Source of the DNA: Phalacrocorax aristotelis
Taxonomy: Eukaryota; Chordata; Aves; Suliformes; Phalacrocoracidae
Reading direction: 5' to 3'
Length of the DNA stretch: 64,000 bases
Assembly (NCBI RefSeq): GCF_949628215.1
Contig: NC_134297.1
Location: 7,006,001 to 7,070,000, forward strand
Below, one piece after another: positions 1 to 13,292 of the stretch (position 1 is the stretch's first letter; each line of letters starts with the position of its first letter). The notes beneath the pieces are model-generated. The model was not told the origin of the DNA. It searched no databases and saw nothing but the letters and a program-made list of their open reading frames with translations. Both the position numbers and the translations under genes were made by a program.

Positions 1-3000
1 GCTTCCCGAGCGCCTGGCTGTTCGCTCCCTGAGCTCAGAAACAACATCAACAAAATGTGGTGCTCCTAGCACACCGCTAACAACGGCAAATTTACGGAAA
101 CCATTTCCTTGCTAGGCTGTCGGAATTCAAAAAGATTTCTGACAAAAGTAAATGCCTTGGTTCTTTCAGGTGGGAATCTCATGGCATTAACTGCCCTCCT
201 AAAAATATACAGCCTTCCCTTTGCGGAGAGGGATGGGAGCATGTAGGATGGAAGGTACAGTGGATTTCTCAGACTCGGCCAGTAAGTAGCCCCTTCAGTG
301 GAAAAGGATCTCAGCTCTAGCTTGTGTTTTTCCCAGCACTGGTAAGAGACAGACAAGAGGTAGAGCCAGCGATTCCTTCTTTTACCTATGAGGAATCTAC
401 CAGGGTATTTGGCTGATTCCAAGGGATTCTACAAATGTCTTTGCATGAGAATGTAGCAGACTGAATTTTGCCTTTGGGCACTGGTAGGAGCTCAACCGAA
501 GCCCAGCATGCACACTTGAAGTCCTGGATTGGCACCCTCTGTGAAACAACGGTCCACCGAGCATCACAGATCAGCGCATCATAGAACAGTCACTTCCAGC
601 ATATTCTTAAGGTTGCTTAGCAGAAAGCATGATCTATGGGCCAAAAATAATATCCTGAGGATAGATTTTAGGCAACGCACATCAGCATGTCTTGTTTATT
701 TAACTGGCATGTTTTAATACTACTTGCAATCCACTCTTGGGAATTAAAAGCAACTCAGTACTTGTCATAGCAGGTCTCACACGTCATTGCTCCGAGTTCA
801 CTTCAGGATTCTTTTCAGCTCTACTCCGGCTGCAGAAAAAGTGACCCCCACCGACTCTAATGAAGTCTTTTTACTACTGTTTAATCTCACGTGTATGTGC
901 CTGGCAGCAGATTGGCAGCCCTGGGGACAAAAGGCCTCTATTTAGCCACAAGCGGGTACTGTACGGCTGGCCTCTCCCCAGTGCTGCCCTTTCATTCTGC
1001 CCCAAGTATATTCAGGTGACTGGCCAGAGCAGCTCTGGAGCCAGAAGGGGTCTGTTAGGGAGGCTAACCAGCACCACAGGCAGATTAGCTGGTAATACCC
1101 GGGCAATTAACCCTTGCCTTCTCTGTTTCAATTAGTGTCGGCTGTGGTGGAGCTCCCAGCCTTGTCCTTTAGGATCTGACTGACGTCACTGGGATTTAAA
1201 GTTTCAGTCACGGTTAACCTAGGCTAGAGATTTGAACTTGAGATCTAAAGGTGAAAAATCTTCACTTTTAAATTCACAATACACATTGTGAATTTCAGTA
1301 AAAGCCTCAACTGTACCTTGCACTAGGACCCGTCTGGGTGAGAAGGGTAGTGGGAGGGTCCATAAAAGCACCAAAATGGGAATTCCAGCTGCTAGAGCAG
1401 AGCAGCGTGGTGGCTGCTGGCCACACGTGACCACAGCAGAGGCCGTCCCCACACTCTTTTCCCCTGCAAGGGCTGGAAGTGCTCTACCAGGGGAATTTTT
1501 TGCTTTGTCAAAATTCCAGCCCTTGACCTGGGCACTGGATCTCCTCTGCAATTAAGTTTTATTTTTTGACATGGAGCAGACCTTCAAGCCAATTTCTGAG
1601 ACGCACCTTATTACAACTACTTCTAGGGAGTCTTTAAGAACAAAACCATTTGTTCCACTCTTCCCCAAAGCGTCTATGTCCAGTAAGTAACCTGCGTGGA
1701 CGTGTTAAATTCAAGAACTATGACTGTTTATTGGAAATTCCCAGTACCAGTTAGGTAACTTCTGAGCTCTTGGATTTCCACCTAATCTACTAACATTAGG
1801 AAGATTTTCAGCAGTTCTTTCAGTCATTTGGGAGCTTAAGAGAACTATTTCTAGAATTTTTTTTCCAGACTTGCAGCAGCATTCAACATTATAAGGAATT
1901 CCCTGCCTTGGTAGCAACAACTGACAGTTACAAAAAATAAGTACACTATAAAACGCATTAATATTTTAAGTCTGCCAAATGCTAGATGAAGGTATTTCCA
2001 GCCTTTGCCTGACTGGTTGATATTCAGTTCAAGTAAATAACTGACAAAAGGCAACATATCTAGGAGGGAAATCTGTATGGGAACTCGCAACAGCTACAGT
2101 AAAAGCTTTTTTCATGTTTACAAAATAAATCTGCAGCAGAATCAGGAAAATGATCAGTCTTCTGGTTTCTAGTCCAGCCGCTTATTCAGGGAACCACACT
2201 GTCTATTATGCCCTCGGATATTGCTAGGGGATTCTGTAGTACATGAATAAAACCTTTCCCCATCCTCCAAGTAAGCTTTTGAGATTGTGCTGAGTCTAGG
2301 CTTTCCCACAAAAATGTGAGTAACTCATGTTTAATGATGCAATGGAGAGAAAAGATAAATCTTGACACGACTGGAATAAAGTGCTTTTTTATGAACACTC
2401 CTGTGTGCTCGCTGTCTGACAATGCTGGACACGGTCCAGGTCTGTTTACAGTGCCAGCGTGTCTGTGTCCCTGACTCCTGGCGCATCTGTACATTTTGTT
2501 CCTGGCATATTTGTATCTATGGAGCCAGCTGACCTTGAAACTCTCATCCGAGGGGAAAAAAAAAAACAACAACAACCCCCAGCAGCCAGAAAGCCGACCA
2601 CCCCTCATATATTTCACTGTTGTTATCAGAATATTTTTCCTCTGTTCAGTTTGCACAGAGATGACATTCAATAACACTGAAAATGTTCTTACTGTCCCTG
2701 GAGAGGCCTGTTCAGAGTAAAACCAAAGGAAATTAAAGACCTATCAAGCAATCCCCCGACACAGGTTCATAAATACAAAACTGCAGGCAGTGACTGGCTA
2801 AAGCACTGAGGACAAAGTGTGCTGAAACTCTTTGTCTTGGGTCCCTCCGCTCCTGCCTCCCCCGTATTCCCTGCTCTGCGAGGAGACGGAGTGGGCTCCC
2901 TCCTGCTCGTTATCACTGCATCGTCACATAAAACAGAGAGGCATTTGCTGTGGGACTGACATGCCATAGTGCATCGCTCCTGTGACAGCAAGGCTTTGCG

Positions 3001-6000
3001 GCCAACTCTAAAAATACACACCTCAGACTGCAGCCTACTGCTGCTGCCTGCTGCAGCAGCTCCTCAGGCAGCGGAGGGGCGTGCGATGGGGCTCGCTCCG
3101 GCAGCACACAGGCGTGCCCAAGGCAGGTGATGCTACAGACTCTGGGGTCTGAATCCTCCAGAAAAACGAGCCATGCAGACGCCTGCTGTTCAGCCCTGGA
3201 AACCCCGTCCCTTCACACAGGCTGGAAGCGGGCTGTTGTGCCTGGAACACAAACTGCAGAACTGCTTTCGGGGAACCCTTAATTTGGAGACCTTCCTTAA
3301 AGTGTTGCCCATCCTCCTGATGAATCAATAGAAGAGTTTTGCTGTGCCTTGCTTTACAAGTCTATGAAACCACGATGCAGATCAGCGACAGGGACCTTTC
3401 AGGCAGTCCTGAGAAAGAGACTGTGCTGCTGAGAGACAATCTGGGTCCTCTGCAACCTTCAAACTTCTCTGGAAGGATGCTGAGCTCAAACTACCTTACT
3501 CACTAGAGTGCTCCCTTACATGCCGTAATTTGTGCAGCAACAGCTCACTAAAGTTGCAGCAAAACTGCTGGATTTACCCTGCAGTCATTCAGTGAAGCTT
3601 TCCTTTCTGGTTGGATTTACCGGGGGCTTATTCCTTTGCCACTCGATGCATCAACTCAAAATTTCAGATCTGCCCGGTGCTAAAATTGTACAAGAAAAGA
3701 TGCTTCAGCTCAAATTGTTGAAATTTACTTCTCTGTTAGTCATGAAATTCATCCACTGTTTGGTATATCTGGGCCCGAGATTAAGGAGATCAGTGTAACC
3801 TCAGGCCATTATAACACTTTCTCAGCGTGCGATACAACCATGGCAATAGCTCAGATGGCTCTATGAGTCACGCTGCTCTCTGTGGTAAGAGCAGGCATAA
3901 GGAATTATTGACTAGATTTCCCAGAATGTACCAGTGTAAATGAGGCATAACACCAGAATTGTAGACATGTCAAAAAGCATAAAAATAAGTTTTCCCAGGA
4001 AATATGATGCCATATGGACACGGTCTTTGTTCTGGTGAGGCTTCTTGCTGTTCCCCAGGCTTTTCTATGTCGCAACGTTTTCTAGCAAGATGACTGGGTT
4101 ATGTCATCTCAGCACTTAAATTGCCACGGGCTGTCGTGTTTCCACACTAATGATACCGCTGGAACTTGCAAGTTCGGTGCTGTCCCATTCGCAGAGAGTT
4201 GATTCATTTGTGCTGACAGCTTGCATACACCTTGTCATACAATAAAGTTATTGAAACTGCATTGCCAGAAAGGCTACAATTATTGCTTTGGGTGATTTAT
4301 CCGGGATTTATCCAGCACTCTGAGCCAATGCCAAGAAAATTCCCTCATGTACCTAGACCAGATGTCGTTCTCATCTGAACTACGTTAAATCTGAGATAAA
4401 ACTACTAAAGCCAACAGACATGTAGTGCTACTATCACCCTTGTTTCAACTCAGAACTACGCTCCCCTCTGTGTCCACCCCGTCCCCCCAAAAAATCAGCA
4501 AAACCACCACGGCTAGACAAAAAGTTCAGCCTCTCTGGTTTCACCTGTTTGCTGTGCAAAATGAATATGGCATATAAGAAAATGTTGACTGATTATTTTT
4601 TTTTTTTTAATTGACAACACTGGCCCTAATTTTAAAAGGAAGATGGAGCTTTGTGGTACTCAGGCAGGTGCGGCACGCAAATGCTAACAGAAGTGCTTTC
4701 TGTCAAAAGCATCACCTTCTCCTCGCCCCCCTCCCCACTTTTCTGTGATCTTTTGGAGAGCTTTCCCCATCACATGCAGAGCCAGCGTTACCTCAGGCAG
4801 TCCCTGCACAGGCCAGCAGAGGGTGGTGGGCAGCCGCACTGGTTTTGACTCTCCTAACCATTCGCAGGGGCAAAGCCACCTGTCTCTGTTACGTTATTTA
4901 ACCTCGCGTCCTATTGACAAGAAGGTCCCAAAGGTTAAGCACGAAGCAGAAGCTTTACTGCAATAAGGTCTTTCCCCATAGCTTTTTCATGGGAACGGTA
5001 CATGCCAATTTTAAGTACTTTACCCATAAAACGAGGACTATAGATGAGTTTACAGTTTTGGAAAGTACTTATGTGCTACTTATGAGGACAAGCGTGATTT
5101 GGTACATCTGCCATTTGCAGAAAAGGCCGTGCAGTGCTGAGGTCCATCTCAGCGTGGGTGATGGAGACCTACAGAAAATCTTGCTCCAAGAGATGAAGGT
5201 GCCTGCCTGGGCTTAAATCACACTCCTCTTCAGAAAGTACCTCGTGGCTCTGTAGAGCTACACATGACAAAAACACATTGTAAAGGGGAAACTTCAGCGC
5301 AAAGAGACTTCAGTGTATGGACACACTGTGAGAGGAAGGACAGAGGACTGCCTTCAGCTACCTAACCTAGTCATTGAATCTCTTATGGCATTATCAGGTC
5401 AAGAGAGATAAGGAGCCAACCTTACTCAGAGTTGGCTAAACTCCTGCTTTCTATTCCCACACTAAGGCAGAGGCTCTAAAGCCAGATACCTCTTGAAGGA
5501 AGCTGTGTACCACCCAGAGCAACCTGCCCAAACCTTAACAAGAGACAGTCCAGCCAGAGCTGTGCCCACTATATCACTGCCCCTCAGAGGCCATGTTTTT
5601 TCCAGCCTGCATATTAAGGGTGAAGGCACACCACTGACCATTTTCATTGCTCATTCAAACCAGCAGGTTATGGCCGATACTTCAGGCTGCTTTCTGTTAC
5701 CAAATGTGGTAACAGCTCTCTGCTATCGAGCCTGTTCTCACTGCCCTCCCGAGTGAGTCGTTTTGATGGGTTCACTCATCTGTAAAACAGTCGTTCTTTA
5801 CATGGCTATTTCTAATGTCCTGACCTTCAAAAGCAAGGCCCAGGGTTCTCGTATGATCGTCTAGGAAATGGAAAGAGAGCATGTCGCCAAAGTACCTGCA
5901 GTTCTTTGCTGGGGGAGAAAACAACAGGAGGCTTCATATTTTTCTCGTTTGTTAACAGCATCCACACACAAAATCAATGGCAATTTTTGTGGGTACAATA

Positions 6001-7316
6001 AGAGACTGTCAGCCCACCGGCGCCCTGAGAAACAAGGACAGAGTTACCACCCAGCTCTGTTACTACTAGTGGTAAAGGGTCACTGTGGATTTACCAGAGG
6101 GAGGGCAGGAACCGCAGGGGCTCTAAATCCCAGAAGAACTGCCTACGTGGCGCATACTCTTCAGTCGTGCTTGCGGCTGCTCCGAAGCACAAGCTTGGCT
6201 CCTGGATCCAGCTCTCCCTACAGAGACATTGCCTAAATTTCACAAGGCCAGGCTGCACAGGACTGTGAAGTAAACTCAGACAACAATTAATGATAACCCT
6301 TTTCCCAGTGAAAGAACAGAACAAAGAGCATAATTCATGTCAAAAGCATGTGATTTCTTCACTAGCCTGTCTTATGTCTGTGTTGCCTCTGGGACCATTT
6401 TCCCACTCTTGGGAAATAACTAAATAAACAATCACTCCACAGAACTTGCTCACTTCCTTACTCAGCCTAACACCGTGGGCTCCATCCACCCCATTAGCTG
6501 CAAAGGGAATTCACCAGAGCTCTAGTTCTTTCAAGCGATATGCTCTCAGCTTTCTTCATGACTCCCATGAGAGATCAATGCCTGACTTCAGTGGGTCAGG
6601 ATATCAAACCAGCCTTTCTACCTTGCCTTGCCTTTCTCTGACTTGGTTATCAACTGTGAAAAATAGAATGATGACTGCTTCCTGCATCTTCCTCTCCCTC
6701 CCCTGCATTCTGAAAGAGAAGGTGAATTTAATTTATTAATGCTGGTAGAGTCCACGGAGACTTGCAGATAAAAAGACTCAATGTGAAGCAGAATATAATG
6801 TTCTCCCTTGCAGAAAGCTTATGCTTTACTATTTCTTTTCAAGCACCTACTGACATTGCTAGGCAACTGGGACATTGTCCAAAATAAAAAGAATAATAAT
6901 AACCAGACAAACAAAACCTGAGTCTAACAGCCTATAAAATGCAGATGAGGGCTGCCAGGTAAACAGACAACAGATGGAATGAATTCCTAAAGCTGGAAGA
7001 AAGAGAAGGCTAAAATGGTCAATTGTCAGTAGACCCAAAAAGTAACCTTAGAGATACAGCCCAAGGGGGACACGGCCACCATCCAGAATGTCCTGCCTCA
7101 GAGGACACCAGAGGCATGGTCATATTTGGGAGCTTTTGAGGAGCAGCAAGATCAACCCGTTGGATTGTCAAGGGACTTTAAAGAATGGCAGTACAGGGAT
7201 GGTCACTGTTGTGCAAAGAATAATGCAGTGTTCTATCTATATAGAACTCTTCCTCTCTTCACCTGCAAAGTACAAAGGGTGGAGACACCGAGGCACAGAC
7301 AACAGACTTACCTAAA

Positions 7317-7388
7317 GCTCATATTCTGTTCTCCAGAACCCTGTTCTCTGTTCTCCAGAACCAAAGTTCATATTCTATCCTCCAGAAA
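7317..7388. repeat. Local direct repeat (CTGTTCTCCAGAACC family)
   Basis: The 15-mer CTGTTCTCCAGAACC occurs exactly at 7326-7340 and 7348-7362. A diverged third copy with the same flanking TTCATATTCT follows at 7367-7387. This looks like a small degenerate tandem expansion with no sign of function. Confidence 0.75.
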
Positions 7389-7865
7389 CTGAATTTTTCT
7401 GGTGATATTTAACACAGCCCCAGAAAGGCAATTGCAGGTAAGTAGAATATACCCTAAATCTGCTTATTCCTGTTCATATAGCTGCTTTCTGGCAGACAGG
7501 AGACAGTCCCCATGTGGGTATGCCTGGCTGTGCGGCGTGTGCCACCCCACTCTGTATGAAGCCATGAGCTTTGCTCAAGCAAGCAGGATATCACATGTTC
7601 CAGAAAAAGCCCTTGGCTAGACAACACATCTGTGCTCACAGCAAACCTGGGCCTGATAGCCTCGGGAGCTCTCAAAGGTTGATGTAGGGACAACCCTTTG
7701 ATACCAGCATTTTAGAAACATCTCATACCCTTGAGAACAACTTAAACTTCCACAAATACCTGCTTAGAGCTTACAGAAACACATTATTTGGAAAACAATG
7801 AGAGAGGAAACACACAGAGGATGAAACGCAGTGTGATCCCATTTTAAGGCTCCACACCATTTGAT

Positions 7866-7908
7866 CAGTTGTGTTAGAGCACAGTGCGCACAGTTGTGTT
7901 AGAGCACA
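7866..7908. repeat. 18-bp direct repeat, 25-bp period
   Basis: CAGTTGTGTTAGAGCACA occurs exactly twice, at 7866-7883 and 7891-7908, with a 7-bp spacer. The perfect identity points to a recent two-copy tandem duplication. Confidence 0.85.
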
Positions 7909-10900
7909 CCTGAGACATCTGTGCTCATTCTTCTACCAAATTAATAAACATTGTCTCTGAGTTGCGGCTAGTTACCACTTTTAATACCATCATATATAAC
8001 AGAGGGATGAGAGCTCTAATGTCTGCAGCAGCAGCCTGATGCAACTCGACAAACCTAAATGAAAATAGAGAAACTAAACTTCAACAGGTGTTAACGGGCG
8101 ACACCGCTTGTTCAATGACATCAAGCACTTCCCTGCACACAGTGCTCCGAAATTCTGCCTTCCTGCCTTCAAGTAGGGGGAAAAAAAAGAAAGATTTCAG
8201 ACACCCCCCAGTCAGACGCCAACATCATTGTTCAGAGCAACCACTAGGCCTGTAGCATCACATGTTCATATTTTCATCGCAGATTGCTTTGCTTGGGAGT
8301 GCCGAAGAGGAGAGGCAAGGTTCAAAGGCGCAGCTGCCAATAGAACGATATGGTGCTTTCTACCAATACAACTCTTATCTTTGCCTCTGTATGCTTAGCT
8401 TAACTTTTTAAAAGGAGGATTCAGTGACTAGGAAAAAAGGAAGTGACTCATGACTTAACATCCCTCGCTGTATTCTGTGCGGTGATTACACACCCTCTAC
8501 CCAGCTAAGGACTACTGAAAGGTGCTGTTAGCTCACTGCTCCGGCTGCCCTGCTCCGTGTCCTGCACTGCGCTGGCCGGCTCGCTCTCCCACAGCCGAAC
8601 AGCCTTGTGCTGAACACCCACACCACACCACACCACTACCACAACCAGGAAGGAAAGAAGTGCCTTTGTTGCAGTCCACCCGTGCCCTACATTTTCAGGG
8701 GAGTGAGGACTTCTCTGGCACTAGCCTTCTCTGCCAAGCAACTGAATGACAAGCAAATACAAGTAATGAGCTTTACTCCTTCCAGTGAGAAGTTGGCATA
8801 ATTTCCTCTATGAACTGCATAAAACCCACTTTCCCCATGTGGCATTATCAGAGGTGTTCTACCCTGTGGGCTTGCCAGGGGACTGGGGGGGATTCTAGGC
8901 CACACTGTTCCAGGAAATCTTTGTTGCAGTTATGCTGTTCTAGCATAACAACTTAAGACAGTGCTAAATTCTTGTCACCAGTTGTCTGTGCTTTCTGAAA
9001 AGTCACGGAAACAGTAAGTGTGTGAACATGCCTGAAAGACCCAAAACAACTCATCAGTGGGCAGCCAAGATTCTCTCTCATGGTGTAAAGTCACGAGAAC
9101 TGTTTTCCCCTCTCAAGCCCTCCCGCACTGCTCTATGAAGAAGAGGGCAGATAATACCTTGCTGCAGACGAGGCCTCTGTTCTATGCTATGTTCAGCTAC
9201 TATGACTTCAAAGAGTTAAACAACACAGGTCTCTACCTTTCTGGATTTCCACATGCGTTGCCAAGCCAGCACTACAGCCAGCTTTGTTCTTGAATTTAAA
9301 TAGCCTATGCATTTAAATTTTGTCATTACAGTTAGGAGAGGAGGCCAAGGGCTTCAACTACCTGCTGTCTAAGAATAAGGAAGGCTGAAGTGATTAGGAA
9401 CCTTTTACTTTCATTAGTAGCAATGCTTGAAGGTGCTGGAAGGGATGAGGGGTATAATCAACTTCATCTGTTACACTGTTCTTCCATTTCAGACACTTGC
9501 TGTCCCAAAGATTTACACTTTCTTCGAGCTTATCTGCATGCAGGCACGCATGGCTATTTATTTAAGGAAGGGTGTCGGTGACAATCCCTGCTAAGAGGAG
9601 CAAAACCCCCGTTCTCATATTTCTCTCTCAGCTCTGATGGTGCTGGTTCACAAAAAAGAAAGCTTAGGGAATGAATCACATACATCAGACTGAATATTCA
9701 GTCTCCTGTTACCGCTATACTTTTAGCTGCACTACTCTCTAGAATGTGCTCAGCATTTTCCTCGTACAAAATGAGACATAACTGGAAGGACAGAATCATC
9801 TCTCCTGGGACTCAGAATAAAATTGCAATGGATTTCAAATCCCTCCCCATGGTAAGCACAAAGTAAATAAGTACTGGGAGGCTGCCAGCCTAGCTACGCT
9901 GAGGTTAATGAATAAACAACTGCCTGCAGCACTGACTTGCCTACTATACTTAAAATATGTATCTTTGCTTACATCTTAGGGAGACCTCCTCTTCTATAAA
10001 TAATCATTCCGAAAGATAAAGGCATTAAATCTTTTTTCCTTTGACAAAACAGAGATTACCATAATTTTTACAGAAAAACTGCTGTTAGGACAACAGGCTT
10101 TTCATAGGGGACGTGCTTTCTATAGAAAATGTTGGCCTTATTGTGGAAAACAGACCACTGCAGAACAAGAAAAAATTGCAAATATAGCAAGGGAATTCTG
10201 AAAACGTTAGCTCAGTCACACCTTGTTTTCCCCATTTCTTCTTCATGGCAGATGCTCTCAAAGCATACGTTTCCAGGAAAACAACGAAGCAAGCTCCAAA
10301 GAGGGGGGATGGCTGTGAATTAGGAGAGATGCTGGCATACCGAGGTCACTTGTGAAAATGGGATTTAACTGCTTGGCTACGGATGCATTTTTGGAAACGT
10401 TAATCCAGATGAGTAAAATAACCAGTTTAACAAACACAATAGCCTAGATTTCCAAGAGTGTCTTGGGTGATTTGGAATGTCCAACATGAGAGGCAATACA
10501 GGGACGTCATTTTGCAGTGTTCTTTGTCGGAATCTGCCGTTTAAGGGGTCTCAGACAGAGCACCTAGGAGTCATTTGTCACTTGTGGAAATCTAGGTCAT
10601 GTATTCCCCTCCTCCTGCTCTGCTTTTTTTATGCCAAATATAGAAAGAATTTTCTGGCTTCAGACTGAATAAAGTTGTTAATTACACTCTTTCCTAAAAA
10701 CCTGCAATTGAAATTCACTTGGGGAGTTTCTGAAAGCTGTGGAAAGCTATTCTTTTTTATAATATTCTTTTGACATATCTTAGAGGAAATAGGAGGAAAG
10801 CCCATTTGCTTTTAATTTCTCAGTTTTGAGGATAATGTTTAACAAAAGTAAATCCCTTTAAGTGCTCAGCTGTGCTCTTTGAAGCTAGTGGGAAAAATTC

Positions 10901-11177
10901 CCATTGAGTTTCATTGCAAGAGAACTAGCTTGCTTCTTTGAAAAATTATGTTAAACAATCTGCAGTATGTTGTGTGACACAAGAAAATTAATTTGTGCCA
11001 TCATGAACTGCCAACAGGTGAAAAGGACAGGCTGCCTGCATGCACCAGGCGCAGTATAAAAGTAATCAGAATATTTCAGAGTATACCACATCAATTAACT
11101 CGTGGTAAAAGTATCTGGAGCAATTCCATGGTCAATTCTGGTGCTATAAAAGCCTATACGTGTTGGTATCACTAGCA

Positions 11178-11280
11178 GCATACCTGCCTCACAGGAACGT
11201 TATGAGGTGTAACAGATGGATTAACATGCTTTGGAGATGAAAAGTGCTGCTTGAGTATTATCAAATTGATTATTAATGAC
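11178..11280 (-). repeat. MIR-like amniote SINE relic
   Basis: The stretch follows the reverse complement of the 3' half of the amniote MIR family as I remember its consensus. It has CCTGCCTCACAGG, then a GTTATGAGG block, then ATGCTTTGGAGAT and an AAAGTGCT block, and ends in an ATTATTAATGA-like tail. The order and spacing of these blocks match the family, but the copy is heavily diverged. No coding role is implied. A RepeatMasker run would settle it. Confidence 0.6.
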
Positions 11281-11620
11281 GGAGCTATTAAAACCATGGG
11301 ATAGATAATAACAGAGCTTCATTCCTTATATCAGTACTTTTTGTCCCCAGAACACTCTGGGGCAAATGCTTGCATCACTGAGCCGCAAAGCTCCAGTTGG
11401 TTTCAACTGTGTGAACAGATCTGGTTCTGCCCAAGCATTAAATAACTTTTAAGACACAAATCCTGTTCCCAACCTCCTCTAAGACTCAGAGGATCCTGCC
11501 TGCAGGATGTTCTCCGCCTGTTCCTGGTAGGTGGTTAGAAGCACTGGGTTCTTATTGCTGTGTAACCAAGGGAAGATCTGCTTCCAGTCTGGGGATTTTA
11601 ATGTTGAGGGTAGAACTCAT

Positions 11621-12031
11621 TTATCACAGAGTCATTAAGTTTGAAAAAGACCTCTAGGATCATCAAGGCCAACCCCCAACCCAACACCCCCAGGCATTTA
11701 AACCACGTCCCCCAGTGCCACATTTACACAGTTTTTGAACCCCCCCAGGGATGGTGCCTCCCCCACCTCTCTGGGCAGCCTGTGCCAGGGCCTGACCGCT
11801 CTTTCAGTAAAGAAATTTTCCCTAATATCCAACCTAAACCTCCCCTGACACAGCTTGAGGCCGTTTCCTCTTGTCCTATTGCTTGTTACTTGAGAGCAGA
11901 GACCAACCCCCCCCTCACTCCAGCCCCTCTCAGGCAGCTGCAGAGAGCGATAAGGTCCCCCCTCAGCCTCCTCTTCTTCAAACTAAACACCCCAGCTCCC
12001 CCAGCCACTCCCCATCAGACCTGTTCTCCAT
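11621..12031 (-). mobile_element. CR1 LINE fragment, 3' end, minus strand
   Basis: Read on the minus strand, this is a 5'-truncated CR1 copy of about 410 bp. Its 3' terminus lies at the low-coordinate end, where GATCCTAGAGGTCTTTTTC is followed by an AATGACTCTGTGATAA end. On the plus strand the familiar CR1 3'UTR blocks can be read in reverse: TCATCAAGGCCAACCCCCA, CTCTGGGCAGCCTGTGCCAG, CTTGAGGCCGTTTCCTCTTG and CAGCCTCCTCTTCTTC. CR1 is the dominant non-LTR retrotransposon of birds and other sauropsids, and truncation at the 5' end is its normal state. The long plus-strand open frames across this region are antisense readings of the repeat and not genes. Confidence 0.95.
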
Positions 12032-13189
12032 TTTTGTTACAGTAGGCCTCCAAAAGATAAGGATATGAACTGCTCCAGCCACCTACGTCCTTTCTGTACT
12101 GATGGAGAAAGATGGGCACCGCTATGAGGCAATGCATCCTTCAATGCCTGCCTCCAAGTGAGAAGAAACGCCTTCTGAACATGAGAGGAAACCAGAAGGA
12201 TTAGCTTTAATAGACACCTAATTTTTGTGTGCTTGTAGGTAAGCGGGATGATTCCAGGCGTAGATCATTCAATCCCTTATCAACAGGATGCAAAGGCACT
12301 CTACCAAAGGACTGAGAAATACGAGATGCACGTTTAAGCTCCAAGATGACAGCAATGCAGAGAGAGTAACAGCAACTTTATAGCAATGAGTTATCTCCTG
12401 TAGTCAGTCCTCTGCAAAGAGTTCAGATGGACTCCGAGTTTCAGCTCAAATCTAGGAAGGAAAGTGTAAGCAGGAATTTGGGCAAGGGCACACGCATCTA
12501 ATATAGCACAGACCAAATAAACCAAACTGCAAAGGGTTCTGCAGAATATGGGAGGTAACAAGAGGCATCTGGGTCTTTCCAAAACCACACTGCCCTGAAA
12601 AGAAAAGGCCTGATCCTCACAAGTAGGGAAGACACTTCTGTTGTGCTTGTACTGGTGGGATGGGACACGAGACTCAGATGTCAGTGACGGTAAGAGTAAC
12701 ATCAGCTTCCTCAGGTAGTATTGCGCTGCTTTCCCTAACTTTGGCAGCTCAACACTTCTGCTGGGTTTCTTATCCATCCGGCAGCCATTCCTCTGCCTTT
12801 CACATACAATATATAAACCGAGTCACAATGTTAATGAGCCATTGCATATAGATGAGCTGGCAACCAGTCTGAGCTGACACAGCCACACATAAAAGCCAAA
12901 GAGGGCCTTGGGCTCTCTTCCTTTGATACAGAAGCTGTTGGACCAAAGCACTGTGGAAATTCCATGGTCTAGGGGACACGAAGCCGGGCAGCTTTTTCCC
13001 CCAGCCCCCTTCTGCAGTCACCTTTACTGCTTAAGACACAAGGTAAGAGGCTCAGTGCCATACTGTTTTCTCGATAGCTGACAGAGATGATCTGTGATAT
13101 TTCCAGATAGACCACCCCTTCTCTTCCCTTGCACAAAATTGTCACCGAATGAGCACAGCAAGGGAACCAGAGAGTCGTTTTCTTGTGGA

Positions 13190-13292
13190 ACGGGATGGTT
13201 GGATTCTAGTCTGCGCTCTCACCGGCCTACTTTTCCTTGGGCAACCCTCTCGATAGCTCTCCGCTTCAGTTTCTGCTCCCATAAAACAGGCT
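13190..13292 (-). repeat. MIR-like SINE relic
   Basis: On the plus strand the blocks CCTTGGGCAA, then a CTTCAGTTTC block and CCATAAAACAGG are in the order and spacing of the reverse complement of MIR core elements (consensus CCTTGGGCAAGTCA, CCTCAGTTTC, CATCTGTAAAATGG). The copy is strongly diverged. Confidence 0.45.

Larger units (their letters stand above)
1..11177. other. Gene-free flank, left part
   Basis: No open frame in this stretch resembles a known protein or has paired splice sites around conserved coding sequence. The open frames present (up to about 160 codons) are of low complexity or look random. I see no intact transposon. The stretch holds small local direct repeats at 7317-7388 and 7866-7908 and a consensus CRE octamer at 1181-1188. 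By synteny with human 11q24.3 it should lie between KCNJ5 (off the left edge) and the KCNJ1 coding exon, so untranslated 5' exons of KCNJ1 or of a non-coding RNA could be hidden here. I cannot identify any from sequence alone. Confidence 0.6.

Noticed and set aside
2186-2677. 163-codon minus-strand open frame
   Set aside because: No family resemblance and it runs through an A-rich/CAA low-complexity stretch. Such lengths are expected by chance in 64 kb.
7428-7447. Strong splice-donor consensus CAG|GTAAGT upstream of KCNJ1 (also near 48110)
   Set aside because: Donor-like sequences this good occur by chance in tens of kilobases, and no flanking conserved exon or acceptor supports them.
11641-12045. 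134-codon proline-rich open frame on the plus strand
   Set aside because: It is the antisense reading of the CR1 3' end. Its peptide follows the repeat and not a protein family.
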